The position numbers and the translations under genes are program-made. The notes below the pieces were generated by a model. It saw only the letters and a program-made list of their open reading frames with translations. It did no database searches and was not told where the DNA came from. Below are positions 6,653-15,467 of a stretch of 17,752 nt of DNA, in pieces; positions within the stretch are counted from its first letter, which is position 1; each line of letters starts with the position of its first letter. This DNA is from Pseudomonadota bacterium (GTDB lineage: Bacteria > Pseudomonadota > Alphaproteobacteria > UBA2966 > CAIVPW01): NCBI GenBank assembly GCA_027625125.1, contig JAQBXG010000007.1:1-17752 (forward strand), in the 5' to 3' direction.

Positions 6653-7993
6653 TTGACCAAGACGCTGTACCTCAAGACCTACGGTTGCCAGATGAACGCC
6701 TATGATTCCGCCCGCATGGCGGATGTTCTGGCGTCCCGCGGCTATACCGCCACCGCCGCCGCCGAAGACGCGGATCTGGTTCTGCTGAACACCTGCCACA
6801 TCCGGGAAAAGGCGGCGGAAAAGGTCTATTCCGAACTCGGCCGGATGCGGGCGCTTGCGCCCGCGCGCCGCCGCCGCGGCCGTGACACGCGCATCGCCGT
6901 CGCCGGATGCGTGGCGCAGGCCGAAGGCGAAGAGATGCGTCGCCGCGCGCCGTTCGTCGATCTCGTCGTCGGTCCGCAATCCTATGACCGCCTTGGCGAA
7001 TTGCTCGATGGCCTGGACGCCGGACCCACCGTCGCCACCGAATTTCCGGCCGTGCCGAAGTTCGACCGGCTGCCGGCGCCATTCCGCTCCGGACCGTCGG
7101 CGTATCTGACGGTGCAGGAAGGCTGCGACAAGTTCTGCACGTTCTGTGTCGTCCCGTATACCCGCGGCGCCGAAGCTTCGCGGCCGGTCGCGCAGGTCGT
7201 CGACGAGGCGGCGCGCCTGGCCCAACTCGGCGCGCGGGAGCTGACGCTGCTCGGCCAGAACGTCAACGCCTACCACGGCGCATTGCCGGACGGCGGCCGT
7301 GAATCGCTGGCGGGTCTGTTATCCCGTTTGTCGCAACTGCCGGGCATCGAGCGTCTGCGATATACGACGTCGCACCCGCTCGACATGGATGCGGAACTCG
7401 CCGCGGCGCACCGCGAACTGCCAAAGCTGATGCCGTTCCTGCACCTGCCGGCGCAATCCGGTTCGGACCGGGTGCTGGCGGCGATGAACCGCCGCCATAC
7501 GGCCGACGACTATCGCCGCGTTGTCGGCACAGTGCGGGAGGCGCGCCCCGACATCGCCATCTCCGGCGATTTTATCGTCGGGTTTCCCGGTGAAACGGAC
7601 GCCGATTTCCGCGATACCCTGCGGCTGGTCGAAGACATCGGCTACGCCAGCGCATATTCCTTCCGTTATTCGCCCCGACCCGGAACGCCGGCGGCGGAAT
7701 TGCCCACGGTCGCAACAGAAGTGGCCGTGGCGCGGCTCGCCGAGCTGCAGGCGTTGCTCGAAGGACAGGCGGGAACATTCAACCGGGCGATGATCGGGCG
7801 CACCGCGGCGGTGCTGCTGGAGCGGCGCGGCCGTCGGAACGGACAACTGACCGGTCGCAGTCCGTGGATGCAGGCGGTGCATGTCGATGCGCCGGATTCG
7901 TTGCTCGGTGAGCTGGTGCCGGTGGCATTTGCCGCCGCGACCGCCAACAGCCTTTCCGGAAGGGTGGCGCGCGTCCCGGCGGATGCGGCGTGA
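6653..7993 (+). CDS. miaB: tRNA-2-methylthio-N6-isopentenyladenosine37 methylthiotransferase MiaB
   Basis: MiaB is a radical-SAM enzyme with two 4Fe-4S clusters that adds a methylthio group to i6A37 of tRNAs reading UNN codons. All three parts are present in 446 residues. The UPF0004 domain has Cys12 ([12 protein letters not shown]), Cys48 (NTCHIREKA) and Cys86 (AGCVAQAEG), which hold the second cluster. The radical-SAM core has C158-x3-C162-x2-C165 ([16 protein letters not shown]), with later blocks [13 protein letters not shown] and [17 protein letters not shown]-terminal TRAM domain (about 380-440) binds RNA. QNVNAY supports MiaB rather than RimO or MtaB. The start is TTG at 6653, the only start that keeps the [14 protein letters not shown] opening; a GGGGAGGA lies 13 bases upstream. 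It heads a five-gene operon and overlaps phoH by 11 bases. Confidence 0.96.
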   Translation: MTKTLYLKTYGCQMNAYDSARMADVLASRGYTATAAAEDADLVLLNTCHIREKAAEKVYSELGRMRALAPARRRRGRDTRIAVAGCVAQAEGEEMRRRAPFVDLVVGPQSYDRLGELLDGLDAGPTVATEFPAVPKFDRLPAPFRSGPSAYLTVQEGCDKFCTFCVVPYTRGAEASRPVAQVVDEAARLAQLGARELTLLGQNVNAYHGALPDGGRESLAGLLSRLSQLPGIERLRYTTSHPLDMDAELAAAHRELPKLMPFLHLPAQSGSDRVLAAMNRRHTADDYRRVVGTVREARPDIAISGDFIVGFPGETDADFRDTLRLVEDIGYASAYSFRYSPRPGTPAAELPTVATEVAVARLAELQALLEGQAGTFNRAMIGRTAAVLLERRGRRNGQLTGRSPWMQAVHVDAPDSLLGELVPVAFAAATANSLSGRVARVPADAA

Positions 7994-9038
7994 CCTGGAC
8001 CTTGCCCGCTTGACCGCGCCGGACTTGGGCGGCTTGCTGCAGCCGATGGTCGTGAGGTACGACGACAACCGCCTGCTGGGCGCGCTGTTCGGCGAACACG
8101 ACCGCAACCTCGTGCGAATCGAAAAGGACCTCGGCGTCTCGGTGTCGTCGCGGGGCAACCAGGTTTCGATTTCGGGCAAGGCCTGGTCGCAACGGGTGGC
8201 AAAGGCGGTGCTGGACGATCTTTATGATCAGGTGCGCCGGGGGCAGGACCTCGACGAAGTTGCGGTCGCCGGCGCAATTCGCACCGCCGAGTCGACGGTG
8301 ACCGAAGACTCATCGGCAGCTCCGGTCGAAAGCAGCGCGCCGGTGATCCACACGCGACGCCGCACGGTGATTGCGCGCTCGCCGATGCAGGCCGAATACC
8401 TCCGCGCCATGCGCGAATGCGATCTGGTGTTCAGTCTGGGGCCGGCGGGCACCGGAAAAAGCTACCTGGCCGTCGCGATGGGCGTCTCGATGCTGCTGAA
8501 CGGCGTCGTGGAGCGGATTATCCTGTCGCGTCCGGCGGTCGAGGCCGGAGAGCGCCTCGGGTTTCTGCCCGGCGACATGCGGGAAAAGGTCGATCCCTAT
8601 TTGCGACCGCTGTATGACGCGCTCTACCACGTCCTGCCGGCGGAACGGGTCGCGAAGTCGCTGGAATCGGGCGAAATCGAAATCGCCCCACTCGCATTCA
8701 TGCGGGGGCGCACGCTGTCCAACGCGTTCGTGATTCTGGACGAAGCGCAAAACACGACACGCGTGCAAATGAAAATGCTGCTGACCCGCATGGGCGAACA
8801 GGCGCGCATGGTCGTCACCGGCGACCTGTCGCAGATTGATCTGCCGAAAGGCGTGCAATCCGGCCTGACCGAAGCGGTGCAGATTCTGGAAGGGATGGAG
8901 GGTGCGGCGTTTGTGCGATTCGGCGACGGTGACGTGCTTCGCCATCCGATGGTAACCCGGATCGTGCGCGCCTATGCAGCGCGCGACCGCAACGAAATCA
9001 GCGGGAATACGGGGATCGGAGAGTCCGGAGATGGCTAG
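7983..9038 (+). CDS. PhoH-like ATPase (YbeZ type)
   Basis: The 351-residue protein has an N-terminal region with a KH-like stretch (about 25-75, ending [19 protein letters not shown]), then the PhoH ATPase domain. The Walker A motif is GPAGTGKS (residues 153-160) and Walker B is VILDEAQN (250-257). [18 protein letters not shown] and [10 protein letters not shown] are PhoH hallmarks. YbeZ proteins bind ATP and associate with YbeY, with suspected roles in RNA handling; the precise reaction is not settled. I chose the ATG at 7983, which overlaps the end of miaB by 11 bases; a GGAAGGGTGG lies upstream at some distance. The next gene, ybeY, overlaps by 8 bases, so the partner proteins are translationally linked. 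Confidence 0.93.
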   Translation: MRRDLDLARLTAPDLGGLLQPMVVRYDDNRLLGALFGEHDRNLVRIEKDLGVSVSSRGNQVSISGKAWSQRVAKAVLDDLYDQVRRGQDLDEVAVAGAIRTAESTVTEDSSAAPVESSAPVIHTRRRTVIARSPMQAEYLRAMRECDLVFSLGPAGTGKSYLAVAMGVSMLLNGVVERIILSRPAVEAGERLGFLPGDMREKVDPYLRPLYDALYHVLPAERVAKSLESGEIEIAPLAFMRGRTLSNAFVILDEAQNTTRVQMKMLLTRMGEQARMVVTGDLSQIDLPKGVQSGLTEAVQILEGMEGAAFVRFGDGDVLRHPMVTRIVRAYAARDRNEISGNTGIGESGDG

Positions 9039-9645
9039 TCGTATTCGCGTCGAACTCGTCGCCCCCAACGACCAGTGGATGGTGGCGATCGACGACCTGT
9101 CCCAATTGGTGACGCGAACCGTGCGCGCCGCCGTCGAGGCTGCGAACCGAGTCCACGGCGCCTGCGAGGTATGCGTCGTGTTGTCGGACGACCGCGAGCT
9201 GAAAATCCTGAATCAGGAATACCGCAACATCGACAAGCCCACCAACGTGCTGTCGTTTCCCGGCGAGCCGCTCGACGAAGACGAAGGCGCGTATGAGATC
9301 GGCGGCAGACCGCGGGTGCTCGGCGACATCGTGATCGCCTATGAAACCATGGTGCGGGAGTCCGAGGCCGCGTCGATACCGCTTCCGGACCACCTCGCCC
9401 ATATCCTGATCCACGGCGTTCTCCACCTGTGCCGCTTCGACCACGAAATCGACGACGACGCGGCGAAAATGGAGGCGTTGGAGGCCGCGGTGCTGCGCGA
9501 ACTCGGTATCGCCGATCCCTATGCGCCGGATCGGTCCGCGCCGACAAAAAAGTCAGCGCCGAAGACGTCGGCGCGGAAAAAGCCGCTGCGAAAAAAGACC
9601 GCGAAGAAAGGACCGGCCAAGAAACCGGCGTCAACGAAGAGATGA
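9031..9645 (+). CDS. ybeY: Endoribonuclease YbeY with lysine-rich C-terminal tail
   Basis: YbeY is a zinc-dependent RNase needed for 16S rRNA 3'-end maturation and ribosome quality control. The 204-residue protein has the family blocks LNQEYRNIDKPTNVLSFPG (about 61-79) and LGDIVIAYE, then the zinc motif H-x3-H-x5-H (HGVLHLCRFDH: His128, His132, His138). Most homologues have LxGYDH; here the middle reads LCRFDH, keeping all three ligands. The body ends at about residue 165. Residues 172-204 are a basic tail with 12 Lys and 3 Arg, spaced as KK or RKK pairs; such a tail is not needed for the core fold. Start is ATG at 9031 inside the end of phoH; its stop overlaps the corC start (ATGA). Confidence 0.94.
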   Translation: MASRIRVELVAPNDQWMVAIDDLSQLVTRTVRAAVEAANRVHGACEVCVVLSDDRELKILNQEYRNIDKPTNVLSFPGEPLDEDEGAYEIGGRPRVLGDIVIAYETMVRESEAASIPLPDHLAHILIHGVLHLCRFDHEIDDDAAKMEALEAAVLRELGIADPYAPDRSAPTKKSAPKTSARKKPLRKKTAKKGPAKKPASTKR

Positions 9646-10568
9646 ACCGCAATTCCGCCCGCGAGGAAGATGCCGACGATCCGGCGGGCGGCCCGGAATC
9701 GGTAGCGCAGATCGTCGGCGACTGGTTTCGCAGGCTAGGCCGGCAGCGGCAAAGCGAGTCCGGCGACCGGGACGTGCTCGCCGATGCGCTGGGAGCCGAG
9801 AACGAATCCACCGCCGATATCACGCCGGTCGAACGGCTGATGCTGCTGAACGTGCTGCGAGTTGGCGACACGCGAGTCGGCAACGTGATGGTGCCGCGTG
9901 CGGATATTATCGCGGTGGAAATCGAAACCGGACTCGCGGCGTTGATCGACGTGTTCCGCGACGGGTTCCACAGCCGCGTTCCCGTTTACGTCGAAACGCT
10001 CGATCATCTTTCCGGCTTTGTCCACGTCAAGGACACGCTGCAATTCTGGCGCGGTGAAAAAGAGTTTCGTCTGCGCGACCACCTGCGCCAGTTGCTGTTT
10101 GTCCCGCCGTCGATGCGCGTCGTGGATCTTTTGCTGCAAATGCGGATGCAACGCACCCATATGGCCGCGGTGGTGGACGAATACGGCGGCACCGACGGTT
10201 TGGTGACGATCGAAGACCTGGTCGAGGAAATTGTCGGTGAGATCGAGGACGAACATGAACGCGCGCCGGGGCCGATGTTCACCGAGCGCCCGGACGGCGC
10301 CCTGCTGGCCGACGGACGCGCGCCGGTCGACGAGCTTGCGGTCCGCCTCGGCGTCGATCTCGTTTCCGGCGATCGCGAGGAGGATATCGAGTCGGTGGGC
10401 GGCCTGATCTTTTCGATGGTCGGGCGGGTGCCGATGCGCGGCGAGATTCTGACCCATCCGGCCGGGGTGGAATTCGAAGTCCTGGAATCCGACCCGCGGC
10501 GCGTCAAGCGGGTGCGGGTCAGGCGATCCCCCGCCGCGGCGCTGGAAACCGGTCCGACGGACCCCTGA
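9642..10568 (+). CDS. CorC/HlyC-family CBS-domain protein
   Basis: The 308-residue protein lacks the membrane DUF21 domain and is probably cytosolic. After a charged N-terminus, the first CBS domain starts near residue 80 (VGNVMVPRADIIAVE and FHSRVPVYVETLDHLSGFVHVKD). The second includes FVPPSMRVVDLLLQMR and HMAAVVDEYGGTDGLVTIED. A C-terminal CorC_HlyC domain follows (about 215-295: DGALLADGRAPVDEL and EEDIESVGGLIFSMVGRVP). Family members are linked to magnesium and cobalt efflux, though the role is indirect and often unproven. Older names such as haemolysin C are misleading. ATG at 9642 overlaps the ybeY stop by four bases and the gene ends in a one-base overlap (TGATG) with lnt, showing translational coupling. 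Confidence 0.9.
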   Translation: MNRNSAREEDADDPAGGPESVAQIVGDWFRRLGRQRQSESGDRDVLADALGAENESTADITPVERLMLLNVLRVGDTRVGNVMVPRADIIAVEIETGLAALIDVFRDGFHSRVPVYVETLDHLSGFVHVKDTLQFWRGEKEFRLRDHLRQLLFVPPSMRVVDLLLQMRMQRTHMAAVVDEYGGTDGLVTIEDLVEEIVGEIEDEHERAPGPMFTERPDGALLADGRAPVDELAVRLGVDLVSGDREEDIESVGGLIFSMVGRVPMRGEILTHPAGVEFEVLESDPRRVKRVRVRRSPAAALETGPTDP

Positions 10569-12127
10569 TGCGGGCCGTCGCCGCCCGCGTCGCGCAGGCG
10601 GACGGATGGCGCCGTTGGGCGCTGGCCTGGCTGCTGGGGGCGATCGCCGCCGGGGCGATGCCGCCGTTTTCGGTTTCGCCGCTCTTGCTGATCTCGTTTT
10701 CCGGACTGGTCTGGCTGCTGGACGGGTGCGGCGGCTTGCGCGGCGCGGCGCGGGACGGATGGTGGTTCGGTTTCGGCTTCCTTGTCGCCGGCCTGTACTG
10801 GATTTCGAACGCGCTCCTCATCGACGCGGCCCGCTTTGGCTGGCTGGTGCCGTTCGCGGTTCTGGGCCTACCCGCGGTCCTCGCGATCTCTTCCGCTGCC
10901 GGGGCGGCGCTGGCGCGGGCGATGTGGATGCCGGGGCCAATGCGCGTCGTCGCCCTGGCCGTCGGGTGGACCGTAGCCGAGGCCGCGCGTGGACACTGGT
11001 TCACCGGGTTTCCCTGGAATCTCGTCGGGTACACCTTCGCCTGGTCGCTGCCGCTGCTGCAGGCGTCGTCGGTTATCGGCGTCTACGGACTGAGCCTGAT
11101 GGTCGTCGCAGCGGCGGCATCGCCGGCGGCGTTGGCGGAGCCGATTGCGTCCGCGCGGCACCCGCGCGCGGTGTGGGCGCCGGTGGCGTCGTCTCTGCTG
11201 ATTGCGGTCCTGGCCTTCGCCGGCTGGACGAGATTGCAGGACGCGCCGCGCGACACCGTGCCGGGGGCGATGCTGCGGCTGGTCCAGGGCAATATCGCCC
11301 AGGACGGCAAATGGGATCCGGACCAGCGCGAAGCGAACCTTCGGTCGCTGCTGGCGTTGTCGCAGGCGCCGGGGGCGGTGACCCATATCCTGTGGGCCGA
11401 GACGGCGGCGACGTACTTTCTTGACCAGCAGCCGGGGGCGCTGGCGCGGCTGGCCGCGATCGTACCCGCCGGGGGGGCGCTGCTGACCGGCGCCCCGCGC
11501 GCCGACGTGGATGCGAACGGCGATATCGCCCGCATCTGGAACAGCATCCGCGTCATCGGTGCGGGCGGCGCGGTCACCGCCACCTATGACAAGGCCCATC
11601 TGGTGCCGTTCGGCGAATACGTACCGGCGCGCGGCATTCTCGGAACCGTCGGTCTGGCCACGATCGTGCCCGGCTCCCTCGACTACTCCGCCGGGCCGGG
11701 TCCGCGCACTCTCGCGATTCCGGGGCTGCCGCCTGTGTCGCCGCTCATTTGCTACGAGGCGATCTTTCCGGGCGGCGTCGTCGCGCCCGGCGCGCGCCCA
11801 GCGTGGCTGCTGAACGCGACCAACGACGGCTGGTACGGGCGGTCCGCGGGGCCGTACCAGCACTTTGAAATGGCGCGTCTGCGCGCCGTCGAACAGGGGC
11901 TGCCGCTGGTGCGGGTGGCCAATACCGGCATCTCGGCGGTGATCGACCCGTTCGGGCGGGTGACGGGGAGGCTGGCGCTGGGGCAGGCCGGGGTGCTGGA
12001 TGCGCCGCTCCCGGTTGCCGCGCCGGCAACGGTCTACGCGCGATTCGGGTTCCGGGTGCCGGCGGCAATGCTGCTGGCCGCGTCGGCATGGTTGTTTGTG
12101 GCGCGACGCCGGCTCAATCGGCGATAG
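10568..12127 (+). CDS. lnt: Apolipoprotein N-acyltransferase
   Basis: Lnt adds the third acyl chain to the N-terminal Cys of lipoproteins at the periplasmic face of the inner membrane. The 519-residue protein has several hydrophobic segments in its first ~225 residues (for example WALAWLLGAIAAGAMPP and LLLISFSGLVWLL), then a nitrilase-type catalytic domain and a last membrane helix near the C-terminus (AAMLLAASAWLFVARR). The catalytic triad is complete: Glu278 (LWAETAATYF), Lys342 (YDKAHLVPFGEYVP) and Cys395 (PLICYEAIFPG). NATNDGWYGRSAGPYQH is also diagnostic. Length and motifs match full-length Lnt. ATG at 10568 overlaps the stop of the CorC-like gene. It ends the miaB operon; an AT-rich island follows. 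Confidence 0.96.
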   Translation: MRAVAARVAQADGWRRWALAWLLGAIAAGAMPPFSVSPLLLISFSGLVWLLDGCGGLRGAARDGWWFGFGFLVAGLYWISNALLIDAARFGWLVPFAVLGLPAVLAISSAAGAALARAMWMPGPMRVVALAVGWTVAEAARGHWFTGFPWNLVGYTFAWSLPLLQASSVIGVYGLSLMVVAAAASPAALAEPIASARHPRAVWAPVASSLLIAVLAFAGWTRLQDAPRDTVPGAMLRLVQGNIAQDGKWDPDQREANLRSLLALSQAPGAVTHILWAETAATYFLDQQPGALARLAAIVPAGGALLTGAPRADVDANGDIARIWNSIRVIGAGGAVTATYDKAHLVPFGEYVPARGILGTVGLATIVPGSLDYSAGPGPRTLAIPGLPPVSPLICYEAIFPGGVVAPGARPAWLLNATNDGWYGRSAGPYQHFEMARLRAVEQGLPLVRVANTGISAVIDPFGRVTGRLALGQAGVLDAPLPVAAPATVYARFGFRVPAAMLLAASAWLFVARRRLNRR

Positions 12128-12210
12128 AAAATTGTTCGTTACCGGAGAATTTCTTGTTCGTTTCGTTACATGTTGTTCACAATACCATATGCAAATTATC
12201 GTTTTATTTG
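12128..12210 (+). promoter_or_regulatory. AT-rich island upstream of the XRE regulator
   Basis: By my count only about 26 of these 83 bases are G or C (near 31%), against well over 60% in the genes around it. It begins right after the lnt stop and ends at the -35 box of the predicted promoter. It holds three TTGTTC repeats and a CATATG palindrome (12186-12191). Such AT-rich DNA upstream of a promoter can act as an UP element or bind MucR, H-NS-like or XRE proteins. Confidence 0.5.
12132..12178 (+). repeat. Three TTGTTC direct repeats
   Basis: TTGTTC occurs at 12132-12137, 12154-12159 and 12173-12178, with start-to-start spacing of 22 and 19 bases, close to two helical turns. The first two are followed by GTT. 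All copies are on the same face and strand, as in many operator arrays. Confidence 0.4.
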
Positions 12211-12240
12211 TTGACCGTGCGGGGGGTGCAGTTCTACATG
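12211..12240 (+). promoter_or_regulatory. Predicted promoter of the XRE regulator
   Basis: TTGACC (12211-12216), an 18-base spacer and TACATG (12235-12240) lie at the edge of the AT-rich island. Transcription would start near 12247, about 100 bases before the ATG at 12347. A GGGGCG/CGCCCC hairpin (12257-12275) falls in this leader. Confidence 0.45.
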
Positions 12241-12346
12241 AATACGAAGGTATGCAGGGGCGGCGTGCGCGCCCCGATTGAACACAAAGGGATCCTCTCG
12301 GCGAACGTGGCGGGCGGGACCGCGATCCCCAGTACAGGTGCCAGGA

Positions 12347-12805
12347 ATGCAGAGCGCGCCGAAGAGTGGACCGGTGGAGACAAAAAAGAGGAAAGGAAAG
12401 GGCGGGCCGAACCCCATCGACGCCCACGTCGGCAGCCGGGTGCGCATGCGCCGCACGTTGCTGGGCATGAGCCAGGAAAAGCTGGCGAAGTCGGTGGACC
12501 TGACGTTTCAGCAAATCCAGAAGTACGAGCGCGGCTCCAATCGCATCGGCGCCAGTCGGCTGTATCAGTTCGCCCAGGTTCTCGACGTGCCGGTGACGTT
12601 CTTTTACGATGAGATGCCCACCGCCACCGGAAATCTGGCGCTGGGCCTGTCCGAAGGTCAGCAGCAGCCGTTTGAACAGGACCAGCTGGCCCGCCGGGAA
12701 ACCCTTGAACTCGTGCGGGCGTATTACCGGATCACCGACCCCGCCGTGCGCCGCCGGGTGTTCGACCTGACCAAATCGCTCGGTAACATGGACCAGGAGT
12801 CCTAG
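12347..12805 (+). CDS. XRE-family helix-turn-helix transcriptional regulator
   Basis: The 152-residue protein has a basic N-terminus (ETKKRKGKGGPNP) followed by an XRE/Cro-type HTH (about 29-84: VGSRVRMRRTLLGMSQEKLA, then FQQIQKYERGSNRIGASRLY). LDVPVTFFYDEMP and a helical C-terminal region that could dimerise come next. Proteins of this kind sit between lnt and metK in many alphaproteobacteria; their targets are mostly unknown. ATG at 12347 follows a weak CCAGG; GTG at 12374 is a possible alternative, and the in-frame TTG at 12278 is less likely because it adds residues without family character. The AT-rich repeats upstream make autoregulation a reasonable guess. Confidence 0.88.
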   Translation: MQSAPKSGPVETKKRKGKGGPNPIDAHVGSRVRMRRTLLGMSQEKLAKSVDLTFQQIQKYERGSNRIGASRLYQFAQVLDVPVTFFYDEMPTATGNLALGLSEGQQQPFEQDQLARRETLELVRAYYRITDPAVRRRVFDLTKSLGNMDQES

Positions 12806-12934
12806 GCCGTCCGCAATCCGGCGGACCCCTCGGTGGCCGCCGGTCGCCCTTGACCGTCCCGACATTACTTGCCACAACCGCCGACGGTCCGGCGTGCCGG
12901 TCCGTTCCCCAATTCCTTGCGCCGGGAGGGTCCG
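12806..12934 (+). other. metK leader region
   Basis: This 129-base stretch contains a GTCCGC/GCGGAC hairpin (12809-12826) just after the XRE stop, a TTGACC -35-like box (12850-12855) with no good -10 (CACAAC at 17 bases), and a CGCCG/CGGCG hairpin (12879-12894) before the ribosome binding site. The hairpin after the XRE gene has no T-run. A promoter for metK probably lies here, but I cannot fix it. Confidence 0.35.
12924..12930 (+). promoter_or_regulatory. Ribosome binding site that fixes the metK TTG start
   Basis: GGGAGGG lies four bases before the TTG at 12935. This strong Shine-Dalgarno sequence supports TTG as the true start of metK, since no ATG or GTG is available near the conserved [15 protein letters not shown] opening. 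Confidence 0.65.
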
Positions 12935-14075
<1,141 letters not shown>

Positions 14076-14104
<29 letters not shown>

Positions 14105-14798
14105 CGTTCCCACGCCGGGCTTCCATGGGCGCCGCCAGGGCCGCCCGCTTCGCCCCGGCCGCCGCCGCCTACTTGCCGAGCGTCTGCCGGCGCTCCGCAT
14201 TGCGGTCCCCGAACAAGGGATGATGCGGCCCAACGCGTTGTTTCCGCCTGACCTGCGCGATCTCTGCCTTGAAATCGGTTTCGGCGGCGGCGAGCATTTG
14301 GCCCGGCAGGCCGAACTTCACCCGGAAACCGGGTTCCTCGGCTGCGATCTGTTCACCAACGGCATCGCCAGCCTTGTCCGCCATATCGACGAACGCCGCC
14401 TCGAAAACGTGCGAATCGCCGATGTCGAGGCGACGCTTCTGCTCGCCGCCCTGCCCGACGCCTGTATCGGCCGGGTGTTTCTGCTGTTTCCCGATCCGTG
14501 GCCGAAGCGGCGGCACCACAAGCGCAGGTTCGTGCAACCGGCGGCGCTGGACGCGCTGGCGCGGGTGCTCGCCGACGACGCCGAATTCCGCTTCGCGACC
14601 GACCACAGCCCCTACGCGCGCTGGACCCTCGCGCTCGTGCTGGCCCACGAAGCATTTGCGTGGCCGGCCGAGACCGCCGACGACTGGCGCCGCCGCCCGC
14701 CGGACTGGCCGGAGACGCGCTACGAGGCCGCCGCCGTCGCCGGGGGCGACCGCCCGGTCTACTTTGCCTTTCGCCGTCTTCCCCGCGGCACCGAATAA
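14076..14798 (+). CDS. trmB: tRNA (guanine-N7-)-methyltransferase
   Basis: TrmB uses SAM to form m7G46 in the tRNA variable loop. The protein (240 residues from the TTG) shows the alphaproteobacterial opening [16 protein letters not shown], the SAM-binding loop [15 protein letters not shown], the [15 protein letters not shown] strand, the hallmark [20 protein letters not shown] block (19-20 residues around the catalytic Asp), and [11 protein letters not shown]. Start choice is difficult: ATG at 14221 would lose the conserved GRRxGRPLRPG segment, and the only nearby upstream start is TTG at 14076, inside metK by 29 bases. An ATG at 13995 is possible but would add residues read out of frame through metK. 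Translational coupling to metK fits its need for SAM, though this is inference. Confidence 0.9.
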
Positions 14799-14801
14799 AG
14801 G

Positions 14802-14830
14802 TTGCGGCCGGGGCGCTTCCCTCCTATATC
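14802..14830 (+). promoter_or_regulatory. Predicted promoter of the rimP-nusA-infB operon
   Basis: TTGCGG (14802-14807), a spacer of exactly 17 bases and TATATC (14825-14830) follow directly after the trmB stop. Transcription would begin near 14837, about 40 bases before the terminator hairpin. No other promoter-like pair was seen between the terminator and rimP. Confidence 0.5.
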
Positions 14831-14878
14831 GAGAACTACTCCGGTTCGCTCAAGTACAGGGCGGCATCAAAGAGAACG

Positions 14879-14901
14879 GTGGGCCGGCGGCCCACTTTTT
14901 T
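14879..14901 (+). terminator. Intrinsic terminator or attenuator before rimP
   Basis: A perfect 7-bp GC-rich stem, GTGGGCC/GGCCCAC (14879-14885 with 14889-14895), has a GGC loop and is followed at once by six T (14896-14901). This is the clearest Rho-independent terminator in the window. It may end the metK-trmB transcript, but it also lies downstream of the predicted rimP promoter and just before the rimP ribosome binding site, so it could control the whole nusA operon by attenuation. Confidence 0.8.
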
Positions 14902-14943
14902 GTATCTGGCGGCCGTCGGCGGTTCCGGCAACCAGGGAGCAGT

Positions 14944-15456
14944 GTCACGGCCAGCCCGCAGGAGATCGAACGCCGGATTGCCCCGCAACTGGCGGCGCTG
15001 GGGTACGAAGTGGTCCTGGTGCGTCTGTTGCCGGGGCAACCGCCGACGCTGCAGGTCCTCGCGGAGCCAGCCTCCGGCGCGGCGATGACGGTGGCGGACT
15101 GCGCCGCGGTGAGCCGCCAGGTGTCGGCGGCGCTTGATGTGGCCGACCCGGTCGCCGGCGGCTATCTGCTGGAGGTCAGTTCGCCGGGGGTCGATCGGCC
15201 GCTGGTCAAGCAGGCGGATTTCGAACGGTTTCGCGGTCGCGAGGCGAAGATCGAGACCCGCGACCTGGTCGACGGCCGCCGCCGGTTTCGCGGCAGACTG
15301 GAAGGATTCGAGGACGGCATGGTGACGATGCGTTTGGCGGGCGAGGGCGAACAGCCCGGCGAACTGGTTGCGATCCCGTTCGATCTGATCGCCACCGCAA
15401 AGCTGGCGCTGCCGTCCGATTTGCTGCAACGGCGACCTCTTGCGACAACGAAATAG
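14944..15456 (+). CDS. rimP: Ribosome maturation factor RimP (start codon not canonical)
   Basis: RimP helps assemble the 30S subunit. The protein shows the N-terminal domain (EIERRIAPQLAALGYEVVLV, then PTLQVLAEP), the signature YLLEVSSPGVDRPLVKQADF and a C-terminal SH3-like domain (FRGRLEGFEDGMVTMRLAG and AIPFDLIATAKL). About 170 residues fits the family. The start is a problem: there is no in-frame ATG, GTG or TTG between the terminator and GTG at 15010, which would remove the first helix. A good ribosome binding site, AGGGAG (14934-14939), lies just before GTC (14944) and ACG (14947). I annotate from the GTC because a single base change would make it GTG with correct spacing. A sequence error or true non-canonical initiation are both possible. 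It precedes nusA by 11 bases. Confidence 0.88.
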   Translation, partial: VTASPQEIERRIAPQLAALGYEVVLVRLLPGQPPTLQVLAEPASGAAMTVADCAAVSRQVSAALDVADPVAGGYLLEVSSPGVDRPLVKQADFERFRGREAKIETRDLVDGRRRFRGRLEGFEDGMVTMRLAGEGEQPGELVAIPFDLIATAKLALPSDLLQRRPLATTK

Positions 15457-15467
15457 GAACCGAGGAA

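Noticed and set aside
12809..12826. Hairpin GTCCGC/GCGGAC after the XRE gene as a terminator
   Set aside because: Only a 6-bp stem and followed by CCCCTCGG rather than T residues, so intrinsic termination is not supported.
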